Source of the DNA: Globisporangium splendens
Lineage: Eukaryota; Oomycota; Peronosporomycetes; Pythiales; Pythiaceae
Length of the DNA stretch: 64,000 bases
Reading direction: 5' to 3'
Assembly: GCA_006386115.1 (NCBI GenBank)
Contig: VFIW01000073.1
Coordinates: 124,001-188,000, forward strand
Shown: piece by piece, positions 30,982-40,342 of the stretch
Position numbering within the stretch: position 1 is the stretch's first letter
How the letters are laid out: every line of letters starts with the position of its first letter
Position numbers and translations under genes: made by a program
Notes under the pieces: model-generated
The model's database searches: none
What the model was told of the DNA's origin: nothing
Seen by the model: the letters and a program-made list of their open reading frames with translations, nothing else

Positions 30982-32445
30982 ATGCACAAACTGCTCTCGA
31001 CGCTGCTCTTTCTCGTACTCGCACCCGTACTCGTGCTCGCACAGAACAAGTACCCCATCGTCCTGGTGCACGGCTTCTCTGGGTGGGGACGAGACGAGCT
31101 CCTCGGACTCAAGTACTGGGGCGGCATCCAAGGCGACCTCCAGGAACAGCTCAAGGCGCAGGGCTACACTGTCTACACTGCGTCCGTCGGACCGTTCTCC
31201 AGCAACTGGGATCGCGCCATCGAGTTGTACACTCAAATCAAGGGAGGTCAAGCCGACTATGGCGCCAAGCACTCCACCACCCATGGCCACACTCGCAAGG
31301 GACGCACATACCCTGGTTTGTATCCCGAATGGGGCAATGTCGTCAACGGCAAGGTGAACAAGATCCACTTGATCGGTCACAGCATGGGTGGTCAGACTGT
31401 GCGTATGCTCGCACAATTGCTTGCCAAGGGCAGTGCTGGTGCTCCCATTGTGGAAGATGCGTCCTCACACCCTCTGTTTGCTGGTGGCAAGGACTGGATC
31501 CACTCGATCACGACCATCTCGACGCCTAACCAAGGGACGACACTCGCAAATGGGTTCTCAGGAATCGGCGATGCTGTGAAAGACCTGCTCGCCGGCGTCT
31601 TCTCAGTTCTCAACATCGGCGGCTCCACCACGGAGATGATCTACGACGCCAAGCTCGACCAGTGGGGTCTCTCGGCCAAGCAAAGTGGGGAGTCGCTCGG
31701 AGACTACATCAAGCGCATCTTCAAGAGTCCGATCTTCAACCCTGGCTTCAAGGACGTGTGCTTGTGGAGTCTGTCGACCCAAGGTGCTGCGGAGGAAAGC
31801 ACGTGGGTGCAGACTTTGCCAAACATTTACTACTACAGTTATGCTACTGTGGACACCCATGCTGGAGTAGATGCTTCTGCTGCGTACGATCCAGAGCCCC
31901 AACTTGGCTAACTATGTTGCTGCCATTGCAACCACTGGGAACGTTCATCGTGGTCTTACGCGCCAAACAATGGTTTTAGTACGAGCTGGCAGGCGAACGA
32001 CGGCGTTGTGCCGCTAATCTCGCAGAGCAAGGACTCGACAGGTTCGCTTGTCGTATTCGGTGGCTCATCGCAAATTGGGAAGTGGAACCAGATGCCACAG
32101 CTTGACCGCATGGACCACTTGGCTGTCGTCGGCATCACATTGCACACCCAGATCAAGGACTTGTACGTGGCTCATGCCCAGTTGTTGGCCAGCTTGCCGG
32201 AAGCTGCTGCGACATCATCTGCCCGTTCGTTGGTCGCGACAGATGCGAACACAACTGCTCTTTCAAACGCAGCAGCGCTGAGTGTGATCTCCGCCGTCGC
32301 TGCATTGAAAAACGCTGCTGCAGAAATGACTACCAAAGAGGACCTTGAGAAGCTGTGTGCGAATCCGATCAACACGTACGCGAAGAACTACTGCTCGACC
32401 ATGATCAACAATGCGGGCACGGCCACCCGTCGTCTCCGTGGTTAG
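30982..32445 (+). pseudogene. Secreted lipase, family I.5-like (copy 2), frame-disrupted
   Basis: The signal peptide and catalytic half are intact and nearly identical to copy 3 (IGHSMGGQT, NWDRA, DYGAKHSTTHGH, KLDQWG). Relative to copy 3, small indels cluster between about 31872 and 31965: an extra G in GATGCTTCTG, an extra G in TTGGCTAAC, and losses in CATCGTGGTCTTACG. They sum to zero, so the original frame resumes near the NNGFSTSWQANDGV segment, but a TAA at 31909-31911 ends the first frame at 309 codons. The downstream frame (32008-32445) carries the DHLAVVG histidine and the C-terminal RRLRG. As read, the protein would lack the acid and His of the triad. Confidence 0.85.
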
Positions 32446-34522
32446 ATCACTTTGATAGCTGCTGCTTAATGCAACGCCGAGTGTACTCGTGCTTATTCCC
32501 TTTGTCGGATAAGGAAATGCAGGACAGCACAGTCGCCGAGCTCAAAGAAGCAATTCTGCTGGCGTGGAATGCGGTTCTTATATCTCGACCTAAAACGCTC
32601 GTTGATTCGATGAATGATCGCTGTGTGGATATCCTTGAAAAAAGAGGCGATAAGATAGTTTGCTGATAAAATAATGCAGCGGGTTTTGTTTGTCTGAAAC
32701 GCTTCTTTTTAGCTTGAAACTGCGTTTTCTTGAGTGTCCTCACAGCAGTGTCCCCCTCTCAAAACAGATGCAAGCGTCTATCTCTGCAAAATCTTCATTG
32801 TTTAATTGGACCATTCTGACCAATTTTCAGTTTCCAGAGTTAACTATTGGCTGAAATTCTGCAAAATAGTGGCTGTCCTCACAGTGCTGACTGGGACTGC
32901 ACACGATTGCGACTTCAACTTGCACAAATGTCACCCAGAAGGAGACACAATCAAAACAGCTGTTTTTGCCGAGTTGATGTACATTCTTTGAACGCAAGCG
33001 TGCATTTTCGTGCCAAAAAGTCTCGACTTGTAAGTTTCAGTCTGGTGACCCTCGGCACGTATTCTACAGGGTCGATCCCAGCTTCTGCACAAGTTCCAAG
33101 TTTTCGTGGTTTGAGTGGCAGATTTCGAAACTCATCCAACCGCAATAGTACAACAATCGGAGACTTCCCAGTGCGATACCTTTTGGTTGTGGTGTGCGAA
33201 GCCATGTTTGGGTATTGTTTGGAGGTAAACTAAAGGAGGCGTTGGACTGCTGAGCCGCGGATACAAGCAGCACACATTATCGATCCGTACAATTTGACAG
33301 CATGGGCTCGTTTTTTGGAGACCAGTCGTCTTGACCGTCATCACAGAGATCATATCGATGCTTCGAGAATGCACCCTAAGCGAGAGTGGTGGGTCCTCCC
33401 ATTGGATGTGTAGGGCGATGCGAGTGCGTTCGGTCCGACTCGAGTCAGAGCTGTGTGCTCGGACGGCTACCCATCCGCCAATCGGTCCGATTACAGTACA
33501 TCCTTGTCCTTTGGGTGACTTTCACCGCAAGATGACTGAGTCTCGCTTCAAACTTCAACTCACGACGGTGACGAGCAAGACGTACTTGTGACATTCGTCC
33601 ACTGCAGCTTCAAATGCGGCGCTGGATTCAATTCCAGTGCCGAATCTAGTGTCCAATGCCGCAAAATAACGCGTAGTGGCTTGGGCACCGGAACCACTCG
33701 TCAATGGACAGTCTAGAGCGCTGTGAAACACAGGAGCTGCAGACGGTCCTCTCGAACAGATTCACGGAGAGCAAGAAACCCGTGGCAGTTTATCGTTCAA
33801 TCCAATCGCACCGATCCAGTGCCTCAGCCATATTGCGGAACGTGGCGCTGAAATGGAAAACGAGAGAGGGGGCTGATGCAGTTGCTTGGATTTGCGAATG
33901 GATACCGAACAGACATGAGGCACACGAGCAGAATCGAAAAACGACGCTATGACCCCGTGACTCTCGCCACGAAAGCGCACAAACACATCCTCAGTCTGTA
34001 TTCCAACTGGGTGTGTGCATCGTTTTCGTGCCGACGATTGTGTGGTCAGCAAGCTGCATCCGTGTGGACAAAGTGCATCGCGTGATCTTTCGGTTTCTTT
34101 GTCGCTGTGTGCTGATGATTGTGCGACTTGGAACCAGGTGAGGGGGGCTAAATCATCACCCATGCCGGTGCGCTTTCAGTGGGAGATGAGCTCCTCGTTC
34201 GGCGCAAAGCCGAGGCAGACGGGCGTGGCTGCCCTGTCTCTCGTTCCACATCATGTGGATAGGATCAATTTCAGAAAGGCAGCCTGCATCATCGACTCCA
34301 GTTGTTGTCCAAAGGACGCAAAAAAGGTGAAGAAGGAGGAGAAGATCGAGGTCTCTGGACACTTCAACGTGGATGAGACACCAGCGCAAAAGCTGAGCCG
34401 TCAGCAGGGACTCATCCGCTCCTCCTTGTGTCCAGATGAGTTGACTGCCATCATCAGCATTCTCACACAATTCAGGCATCAAGGCATCACAGACTGCCAG
34501 AGCAAATCTGAGAGCTGAGCAA
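32446..34522. other. Intergenic region between lipase copies 2 and 3
   Basis: About 2 kb with no recognised gene. The second half shares words with the region upstream of copy 2 (TTCAACTCACGACGGTGACG near 33556; GACACTTCAACGTGGA near 34358 against GACACTTCAACATGGA near 30813). Confidence 0.5.
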
Positions 34523-34538
34523 CCTCACTTTGCAATTT
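34523..34538 (+). promoter_or_regulatory. Oomycete initiator/FPR core promoter of lipase copy 3
   Basis: CCTCACTTTGCAATTT, 38 bases before the ATG. From here to the ATG the sequence is identical to the corresponding part of copy 2. Confidence 0.7.
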
Positions 34539-34576
34539 GCTCTCTCAGCAACACAAGCTTCGCATCCAAAACCACG

Positions 34577-36043
34577 ATGCACAAACTGCTCTCGACACTG
34601 CTCTTTCTCGTGCTCGCACCCGTACTCGTGCTCGCACAGAACAAGTACCCCATCGTCCTGGTACACGGCTTCTCCGGGTGGGGACGAGACGAGCTCCTCG
34701 GACTCAAGTACTGGGGCGGTATCCAAGGCGACCTCCAGGAACAGCTCAAGGCGCAGGGCTACACTGTCTACACTGCGTCCGTCGGACCGTTCTCCAGCAA
34801 CTGGGATCGCGCCATCGAGTTGTACGCTCAAATCAAGGGAGGTCAAGCCGACTATGGCGCCAAGCACTCCACCACCCATGGTCACACTCGCAAGGGACGC
34901 ACATACCCTGGTTTGTATCCCGAATGGGGAAATGTCGTCAACGGTAAGGTGAACAAGATCCACTTGATCGGTCACAGCATGGGTGGTCAGACTGTGCGTA
35001 TGCTCGCACAATTGCTTGCCAAGGGCAGTGCTGGCTCCCCAACGGGCACCGAGGATCCAACGTCGAACTCGCTGTTCGCTGGTGGCAAGGACTGGATCCA
35101 CTCGATCACGACCATCTCGACGCCTAACCAAGGCACGACGCTCGCAAACGGGTTCTCAGAAATCGGCGATGCTGTGAAAGACCTGCTCGCCGGCGTCTTC
35201 TCAGTTCTCAACATCGGCGGCTCCACCACGGAGATGATCTACGACGCCAAGCTCGACCAGTGGGGTCTCTCGGCCAAGCAAAGTGGGGAGTCGCTCGGAG
35301 ACTACATCAAGCGCATCTTCAAGAGTCCGATCTTCAACCCTGGCTTCAAGGACGTGTGCTTGTGGAGTCTGTCGACCCAAGGTGCTGCGGAGGAAAGCAC
35401 GTGGGTGCAGACTTTGCCAAACATTTACTACTACAGTTATGCTACTGTGGACACCCATGCTGGAGTAGATCTTCTGCTGCGTACGATCCAGAGCCCCAAC
35501 TTGCTAACTATGTTGCTGCCATTGCAACCACTGGGAACGTTCATCGGTGGTCGGTACGCGCCAAACAATGGTTTTAGTACGAGCTGGCAGGCGAACGACG
35601 GCGTTGTGCCGCTAATCTCGCAGAGCAAGGACTCGACAGGTTCGCTTGTCGTATTCGGTGGCTCATCGCAAATTGGGAAGTGGAACCAGATGCCACAGCT
35701 TGACCGCATGGACCACTTGGCTGTCGTCGGCATCACATTGCACACCCAGATCAAGGACTTGTACGTGGCTCATGCCCAGTTGTTGGCCAGCTTGCCAGCA
35801 GCGTCCACAACGTCCTCTGTGAGCACGCTGGAAACGACCGAGTCGACGACGACCGCTGTTTCAGAGACCGCGACTCTGAGTGTTGTTGCCGCTGCGACCG
35901 CGCTGAAAAACGCCGCTGCGTCCATCAACACGAAGGCGGATCTTGAAAAACTCTGCGCGAGTCCGATCAACACGTACGCGAAGAACTATTGCACGAGCAT
36001 GATCAACAACGCGAATGCGACCGCGCGCCGTCTTCGTGGCTAA
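34577..36043 (+). CDS. Secreted lipase, bacterial family I.5-like (copy 3)
   Basis: An intact single exon of 488 residues with the same signal peptide as copies 1 and 2. The family features are all present: VHGFSGWGRDE, NWDRA, DYGAKHSTTHGH, IGHSMGGQT, YDAKLDQWG, QANDGVV and DHLAVVG. It is closer to copy 2 than to copy 1 over the middle and C-terminal parts (LSAKQSGESLGDYIKRIF). It has its own segment after the nucleophile (GSPTGTEDPTSN against GAPIVEDASS), so sequence has probably been exchanged among copies. The C-terminal extension is Ala/Thr-rich and ends ANATARRLRG. Role: extracellular lipolysis. Confidence 0.9.
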   Translation: MHKLLSTLLFLVLAPVLVLAQNKYPIVLVHGFSGWGRDELLGLKYWGGIQGDLQEQLKAQGYTVYTASVGPFSSNWDRAIELYAQIKGGQADYGAKHSTTHGHTRKGRTYPGLYPEWGNVVNGKVNKIHLIGHSMGGQTVRMLAQLLAKGSAGSPTGTEDPTSNSLFAGGKDWIHSITTISTPNQGTTLANGFSEIGDAVKDLLAGVFSVLNIGGSTTEMIYDAKLDQWGLSAKQSGESLGDYIKRIFKSPIFNPGFKDVCLWSLSTQGAAEESTWVQTLPNIYYYSYATVDTHAGVDLLLRTIQSPNLLTMLLPLQPLGTFIGGRYAPNNGFSTSWQANDGVVPLISQSKDSTGSLVVFGGSSQIGKWNQMPQLDRMDHLAVVGITLHTQIKDLYVAHAQLLASLPAASTTSSVSTLETTESTTTAVSETATLSVVAAATALKNAAASINTKADLEKLCASPINTYAKNYCTSMINNANATARRLRG

Positions 36044-36700
36044 GTTTTGTGTGTCTAGTCTTCAGCGTGATCTGCGGTTCCGGTGAATATATGTACATGT
36101 ATCGCGTTCTATTGCGTGCTTTCACTCAATCCAACATGTTGCTTTCGTACCAATCGACCCCACTCGTTTGCGATTTCTCAGTAAAGCTGACCGTAGCGAC
36201 GATCTTCTCCCGAATTGGGTGTTCATGAGAGGACTTTAGAATCAGGCAGAAGCACCTTGCATCCTCGGAGCACAAGCTGCAACCGCTCACCGATATGCCA
36301 CGGGTCCCAGTACAGCATCTACCCGTGCGTCATTCGTTCACGAGTCTGTGCCTCTTCCATCACTTGCACTTGCGCACGTGCTCATTGATTTCCAGTCGCT
36401 GCAGCTCCATATGCTGCCGCCGAGTGCACGTTCACTTCTGTGCATACAAACGCAACTTCAACTTGGTGACAGTCACTCGTACATCCTAACCGGTTAGTCG
36501 TCATTCAACTGACCGTTAACTGCATGATGCTGTTGAAAGAAAGTCAGTAACAAAAAAGAACAGAGTGATGGTCGTCTCTGCTTGCGACAATAGAAACGCC
36601 ATCGTGTCTATCGCTTCTATTTCCATTCACTTCAATCGCACAGTCAAGAACAGACAGAAGAGAAGAGAAATCCCCCCGTGTTCAGCAAAGCGCGACCAAT
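36044..36700. other. Intergenic, promoter region of FAM21
   Basis: No gene seen. Around 36623-36640 CATTCACTTCAATCG resembles the initiator part of the oomycete core promoter and lies about 60-75 bases before the next ATG. Confidence 0.45.
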
Positions 36701-39700
36701 ATGGCGGACATGAGCACGAGTCTCGTGGTCGCCGCGCCGTACGACGCAATGGACGCCAACGGCTACGACAGCAATGGCGTCGTCCATTCCCCTCCTGTGG
36801 CGTCGCCACCACCTGCAGATCCAAAACCGCCAGCCGCCTCGAACGACGCGAAGACGCTCGCAGACCTCGCCAAGGAGGTCTCCAACTGGACGCTGCACTC
36901 GGACCGCGAGCTCCACGGCTTCCTCAAGCAGTACTCGAGCGAGCTCTTCTCGCGCACCAAGCAGCTCGAGGATACGGTGCGCGACATCGCGATGGACGCC
37001 GACTCGGCCAGCGTGCGGCTCATGAACACGTTCAATCAGTTCCTTATGCTCTCGAACAGCCAGTTTATCGAGAACCGCGTGTACGACGAAGAGCAGGAGG
37101 AGTTTATTGGCGCCGAGAATTCGGTCACGAACCCGAGCGCGTCGACGGCGACGACAGGGAAACCCGAGGAAGGAGGTGACGCGAATGGCGGTGAAAGCGC
37201 GACGGCAAAAGCAGAAGCAGCGAATGGCGGGAATGCGAATACTGCTAAGAGCGCGGAATCGGTCGTGACGAAATACCGCACGGCGCTGGAGATGGGGCTC
37301 GAAGCGATGAAGTTGTTTGCGATGCTCGATGATGATGATGACACGAGCGACACGTCGTCGCAGTTCGACACCGTGCTCGATATCTACAATGAACGCCCGT
37401 TGCCGTTTATTATCGGCACGCGCGAGTTCCTCGAAGACGAGACGCTCGGTCTTGGCGCCGCACCCGATTCGGACGATTCTGAGAGCTCGAGTGACGAAAG
37501 CGACTCGGATTACGGTTCGTCGTACAGCAGTTCAGACGAATCGGTCTCGTCGGCATCGACTGCGCCGCGAAAGAAGCGCGCGTCACGTACAGCAGCAGCC
37601 GGAGCAGGACACGCGAGCTCGGACGAAGACTCGGACGATTCGTCGCTGGCGCCACGACGACGATCGAATTCCCAAGAGAGCGATACAAGCGGGTTGTTTG
37701 GACGTCCGCCGTCGTCCGAGCCATCGCCAGCGGCTCGACGCCCCAGTCTACCTCCAGTGGCTCGACAACAATCCGCTTCTGGGTCGCGACGAAAACCAGC
37801 ATTTGCATCCAACGCGGACGAAAGCGAAAGCGACGACAGCGACTGGTCCAGTGACAGTGACAGCGACGATGACACACAAGCGAAGCGGAAACAGAAAGCG
37901 AAACCTGCTGCCGCGTCAGTGCCGATTCCCCAAGCGCCAGTGCCAGAGCTGCCACCGCGAGCGCAGCAACCAGCAGCAGCCAAGAAAAACCAGTTCTTTG
38001 ACAGCTCGGATGACGACGACAGCGACGGTGGATTGTTCGGTGCACCGCCAAAGTCCAAGCCGACGAATGCATTCTTCCCTGCAGAAGAGGAGACCAAGCA
38101 GAATGCACCAACGTCGCTTTTTGCCGAGCAATCCAGCAGCGACCTTTTCGGCGCCGCGCCTACTACTCCTACTGCCACGCCTGCGATCAAGCGCCAACCA
38201 TCTCGTCGTACCGATTCCTTTGACTCTTCTTCAGATGATGATGAAGGCAATGCGCTATTTGGAAGCAGTGAACCGAAGGCAAATGCGCCGCCACAGCAAC
38301 CTCAAGGCTTCCGCCTTCCTGCTCTCGGGAGTAAACCACAAGAACAGCAATCTGCTGCGCCTGCCGCATCTGCGGAAGCCAAGAGAGTGTACTTTTCTGA
38401 TGACAGCGACGCCGAATCGACAGTCAGTGGCTTATTTGGAAGAAGCTCGAGCAGGAAAGCGCCTGCAGGTGCTACCCCAATTCTTCCACCACAGCAGCGA
38501 CCTCGAATGGATCTGTCCGACGACAGCAGTGATGATGATGACGATGGTGGTCTCTTTGGTGCAGCACCTAAAAAAGCATCAGCTCCTCCAGTATCTGCGC
38601 AAGCCAAACCTATTGTTCCTCCAACTGCTGCTCCAGCAGTTGTTCCTCCTCGACGTCCGATGTACTCGGATGATAGCAGCGACGATGATGACGATGATGG
38701 CGGTTTGTTTGGCTCCAAGCCTGCTCCCAAGTCGGAAGCTAAACCAACACCGCAACCCGCACAGCCTACGCCGGCAAGCAACCCAGCCTCGGTGCAACGA
38801 GCCCCAAAGAGTTCGCTGTTCGACGAAGAAGACAGCGATGAAAGCGATGCAGGCGGCTTGTTTGGCGCCAGGAAACCGACTAGTGCTGCGCCACCATTGA
38901 GAGCTCCTGCAACGCTTCCGACGACTGTACCTGCTCGAACCGCACCAGTGTTGACGCGCACTGTCAGTGATAGCGACGACGATAGCGATTCCGATGGAGG
39001 ATTGTTTGGTGCACCAAGAGCTGGAGCGAGTGCACCTCAGGCGGCACGTCCAATGCCAGCTGTCGCTGCGCCACCACTGCAATCGAGACAATCACGGGTG
39101 CTCAGTGACTCGAGTGACGCCGAATCGGATGCAGGCGGTTTGTTTGGCGCACCACCAGCACGAGCGCCTCCAGCGAGCGCACCGCGTCCGGCGCCAACTC
39201 CAGCGCCTACGCCTGCACCAACCACTGCACCAGTACTTCGTCAAGCGCCAGCTCCAGTGCTTACACCTGCTCCAGCACCGACTCCAGCACCAGTATCTGC
39301 ACCACCTCCACTTGCAAATCCGCTCATGAACCGTCAGGTCTCTGAAGATTCCGATGACAGCGACTGGAGTGACGATGGTGGACTTTTCGGCACGGCTCCA
39401 TCGAAGGCAGCAGCAGCGGCACCAGCACGAGTGGCAACGGCACCACCCGCAGCCCCAGTATTGACAACTCCAGCACCTGCTCCAAAGTTACAAGCAGCAG
39501 CGCCAGTGTTGTCAGCCCCAGCACAAGCGCCAACACTGCAACCAGCAGCACCAGCACCGTCGCTCTTTGGAGGTGAACCGTCCTCTTCAAACTCTCTCTT
39601 TGGTCCTCCTGTGACGACAGGTTCTTCAGCTGCTGCAACGGTCCATCCACCAATCCCCAATGCAGCCGCGCGATTCCGAGCTGTGGACTCGGACAATGAT

Positions 39701-39763
39701 TCCGATTCCTCCGACGACGATTGGGATGCAAGTGGTAGCCTTTTCGGTCCGCCAAAGAAGTAA
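36701..39763 (+). CDS. WASHC2: WASH complex subunit FAM21 (WASHC2) homologue
   Basis: A single exon of 1,020 residues. Residues ~50-140 are the FAM21 head that docks on the WASH complex (WTLHSDRELHGFLKQYS, FNQFLMLSNSQFIENRVYDEE). The remainder is a long disordered acidic tail with about fourteen LF motifs in acidic context, mostly of the form SDDDDDGGLFG, the last being SGSLFGPPKK at the end. In animals such LFa motifs bind retromer VPS35, and the tail also recruits capping protein; together they place the actin-nucleating WASH complex on endosomes. The linkers are Pro/Ala-rich and variable. The start follows AATATGG and fits the conserved head. Confidence 0.9.
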   Translation: MADMSTSLVVAAPYDAMDANGYDSNGVVHSPPVASPPPADPKPPAASNDAKTLADLAKEVSNWTLHSDRELHGFLKQYSSELFSRTKQLEDTVRDIAMDADSASVRLMNTFNQFLMLSNSQFIENRVYDEEQEEFIGAENSVTNPSASTATTGKPEEGGDANGGESATAKAEAANGGNANTAKSAESVVTKYRTALEMGLEAMKLFAMLDDDDDTSDTSSQFDTVLDIYNERPLPFIIGTREFLEDETLGLGAAPDSDDSESSSDESDSDYGSSYSSSDESVSSASTAPRKKRASRTAAAGAGHASSDEDSDDSSLAPRRRSNSQESDTSGLFGRPPSSEPSPAARRPSLPPVARQQSASGSRRKPAFASNADESESDDSDWSSDSDSDDDTQAKRKQKAKPAAASVPIPQAPVPELPPRAQQPAAAKKNQFFDSSDDDDSDGGLFGAPPKSKPTNAFFPAEEETKQNAPTSLFAEQSSSDLFGAAPTTPTATPAIKRQPSRRTDSFDSSSDDDEGNALFGSSEPKANAPPQQPQGFRLPALGSKPQEQQSAAPAASAEAKRVYFSDDSDAESTVSGLFGRSSSRKAPAGATPILPPQQRPRMDLSDDSSDDDDDGGLFGAAPKKASAPPVSAQAKPIVPPTAAPAVVPPRRPMYSDDSSDDDDDDGGLFGSKPAPKSEAKPTPQPAQPTPASNPASVQRAPKSSLFDEEDSDESDAGGLFGARKPTSAAPPLRAPATLPTTVPARTAPVLTRTVSDSDDDSDSDGGLFGAPRAGASAPQAARPMPAVAAPPLQSRQSRVLSDSSDAESDAGGLFGAPPARAPPASAPRPAPTPAPTPAPTTAPVLRQAPAPVLTPAPAPTPAPVSAPPPLANPLMNRQVSEDSDDSDWSDDGGLFGTAPSKAAAAAPARVATAPPAAPVLTTPAPAPKLQAAAPVLSAPAQAPTLQPAAPAPSLFGGEPSSSNSLFGPPVTTGSSAAATVHPPIPNAAARFRAVDSDNDSDSSDDDWDASGSLFGPPKK

Positions 39764-40342
39764 TAAAGAAGAATGTCAAGCAGAAAAAACTCCAGACGCT
39801 GATGTAAATCCTCAAGAAAAGAATAAAGATGATGCGTTTATTCCCCCCACTCTCTCCAACGACCGGCAAGGTTGTGCAGTTTGCAAGATGTGTTGCTGAT
39901 GTTGTATGCACAGAGACAGGATTTTGATCACAAGAGCACAAGAAAGAGCAAGGGCACGCACGATTGCATTCCACTCAAGAGTAAGGATATTGCAATCACG
40001 CTGGCGTAGGTACACAGAAGTATTTTGACATTGACACTATGGGACTGCTGGTTAATCTGATGAACATTGTTCCATTCGAGCCGATTTAATAGGAAATCTC
40101 ACCAAGAAAACCAAGAATTCGTGGGTTTCCAATGTCAATGGCGATGATGATCGTAGAAGACTAAAGAAGAAAAAATCAAATCTAGTGGGGTAATATTGAT
40201 AAAGACTCCTCCATAGCTTCCTGGAGTTCGCTGGGTCGATGAGATAGTCATATGGCTGTTTTGATGCCATCCTAGGAGTCAAGACGACAACGGCTTTGTT
40301 TCGGTCATTCGCTATGTACAAATCGTTTGCGCGCGTTTGTCC
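39764..40342. other. Intergenic region between convergent genes
   Basis: About 580 bases containing the 3' ends of FAM21 (plus) and the FYVE-GAF gene (minus). AT-rich, with AATAAA-like words near 39763 and 39820. No gene seen. Confidence 0.5.

Noticed and set aside
30922..31416. Minus-strand frames opposite lipase copies 2 and 3 (also near 34487-35131)
   Set aside because: Both are complements of the well-supported lipase coding sequence and appear in each copy for that reason only.
37317..38900. A 527-codon frame in +3 within FAM21
   Set aside because: A shifted reading of repetitive acidic codons gives Met/Arg/Thr-rich low-complexity sequence. The FAM21 frame has the conserved head and LF motifs.
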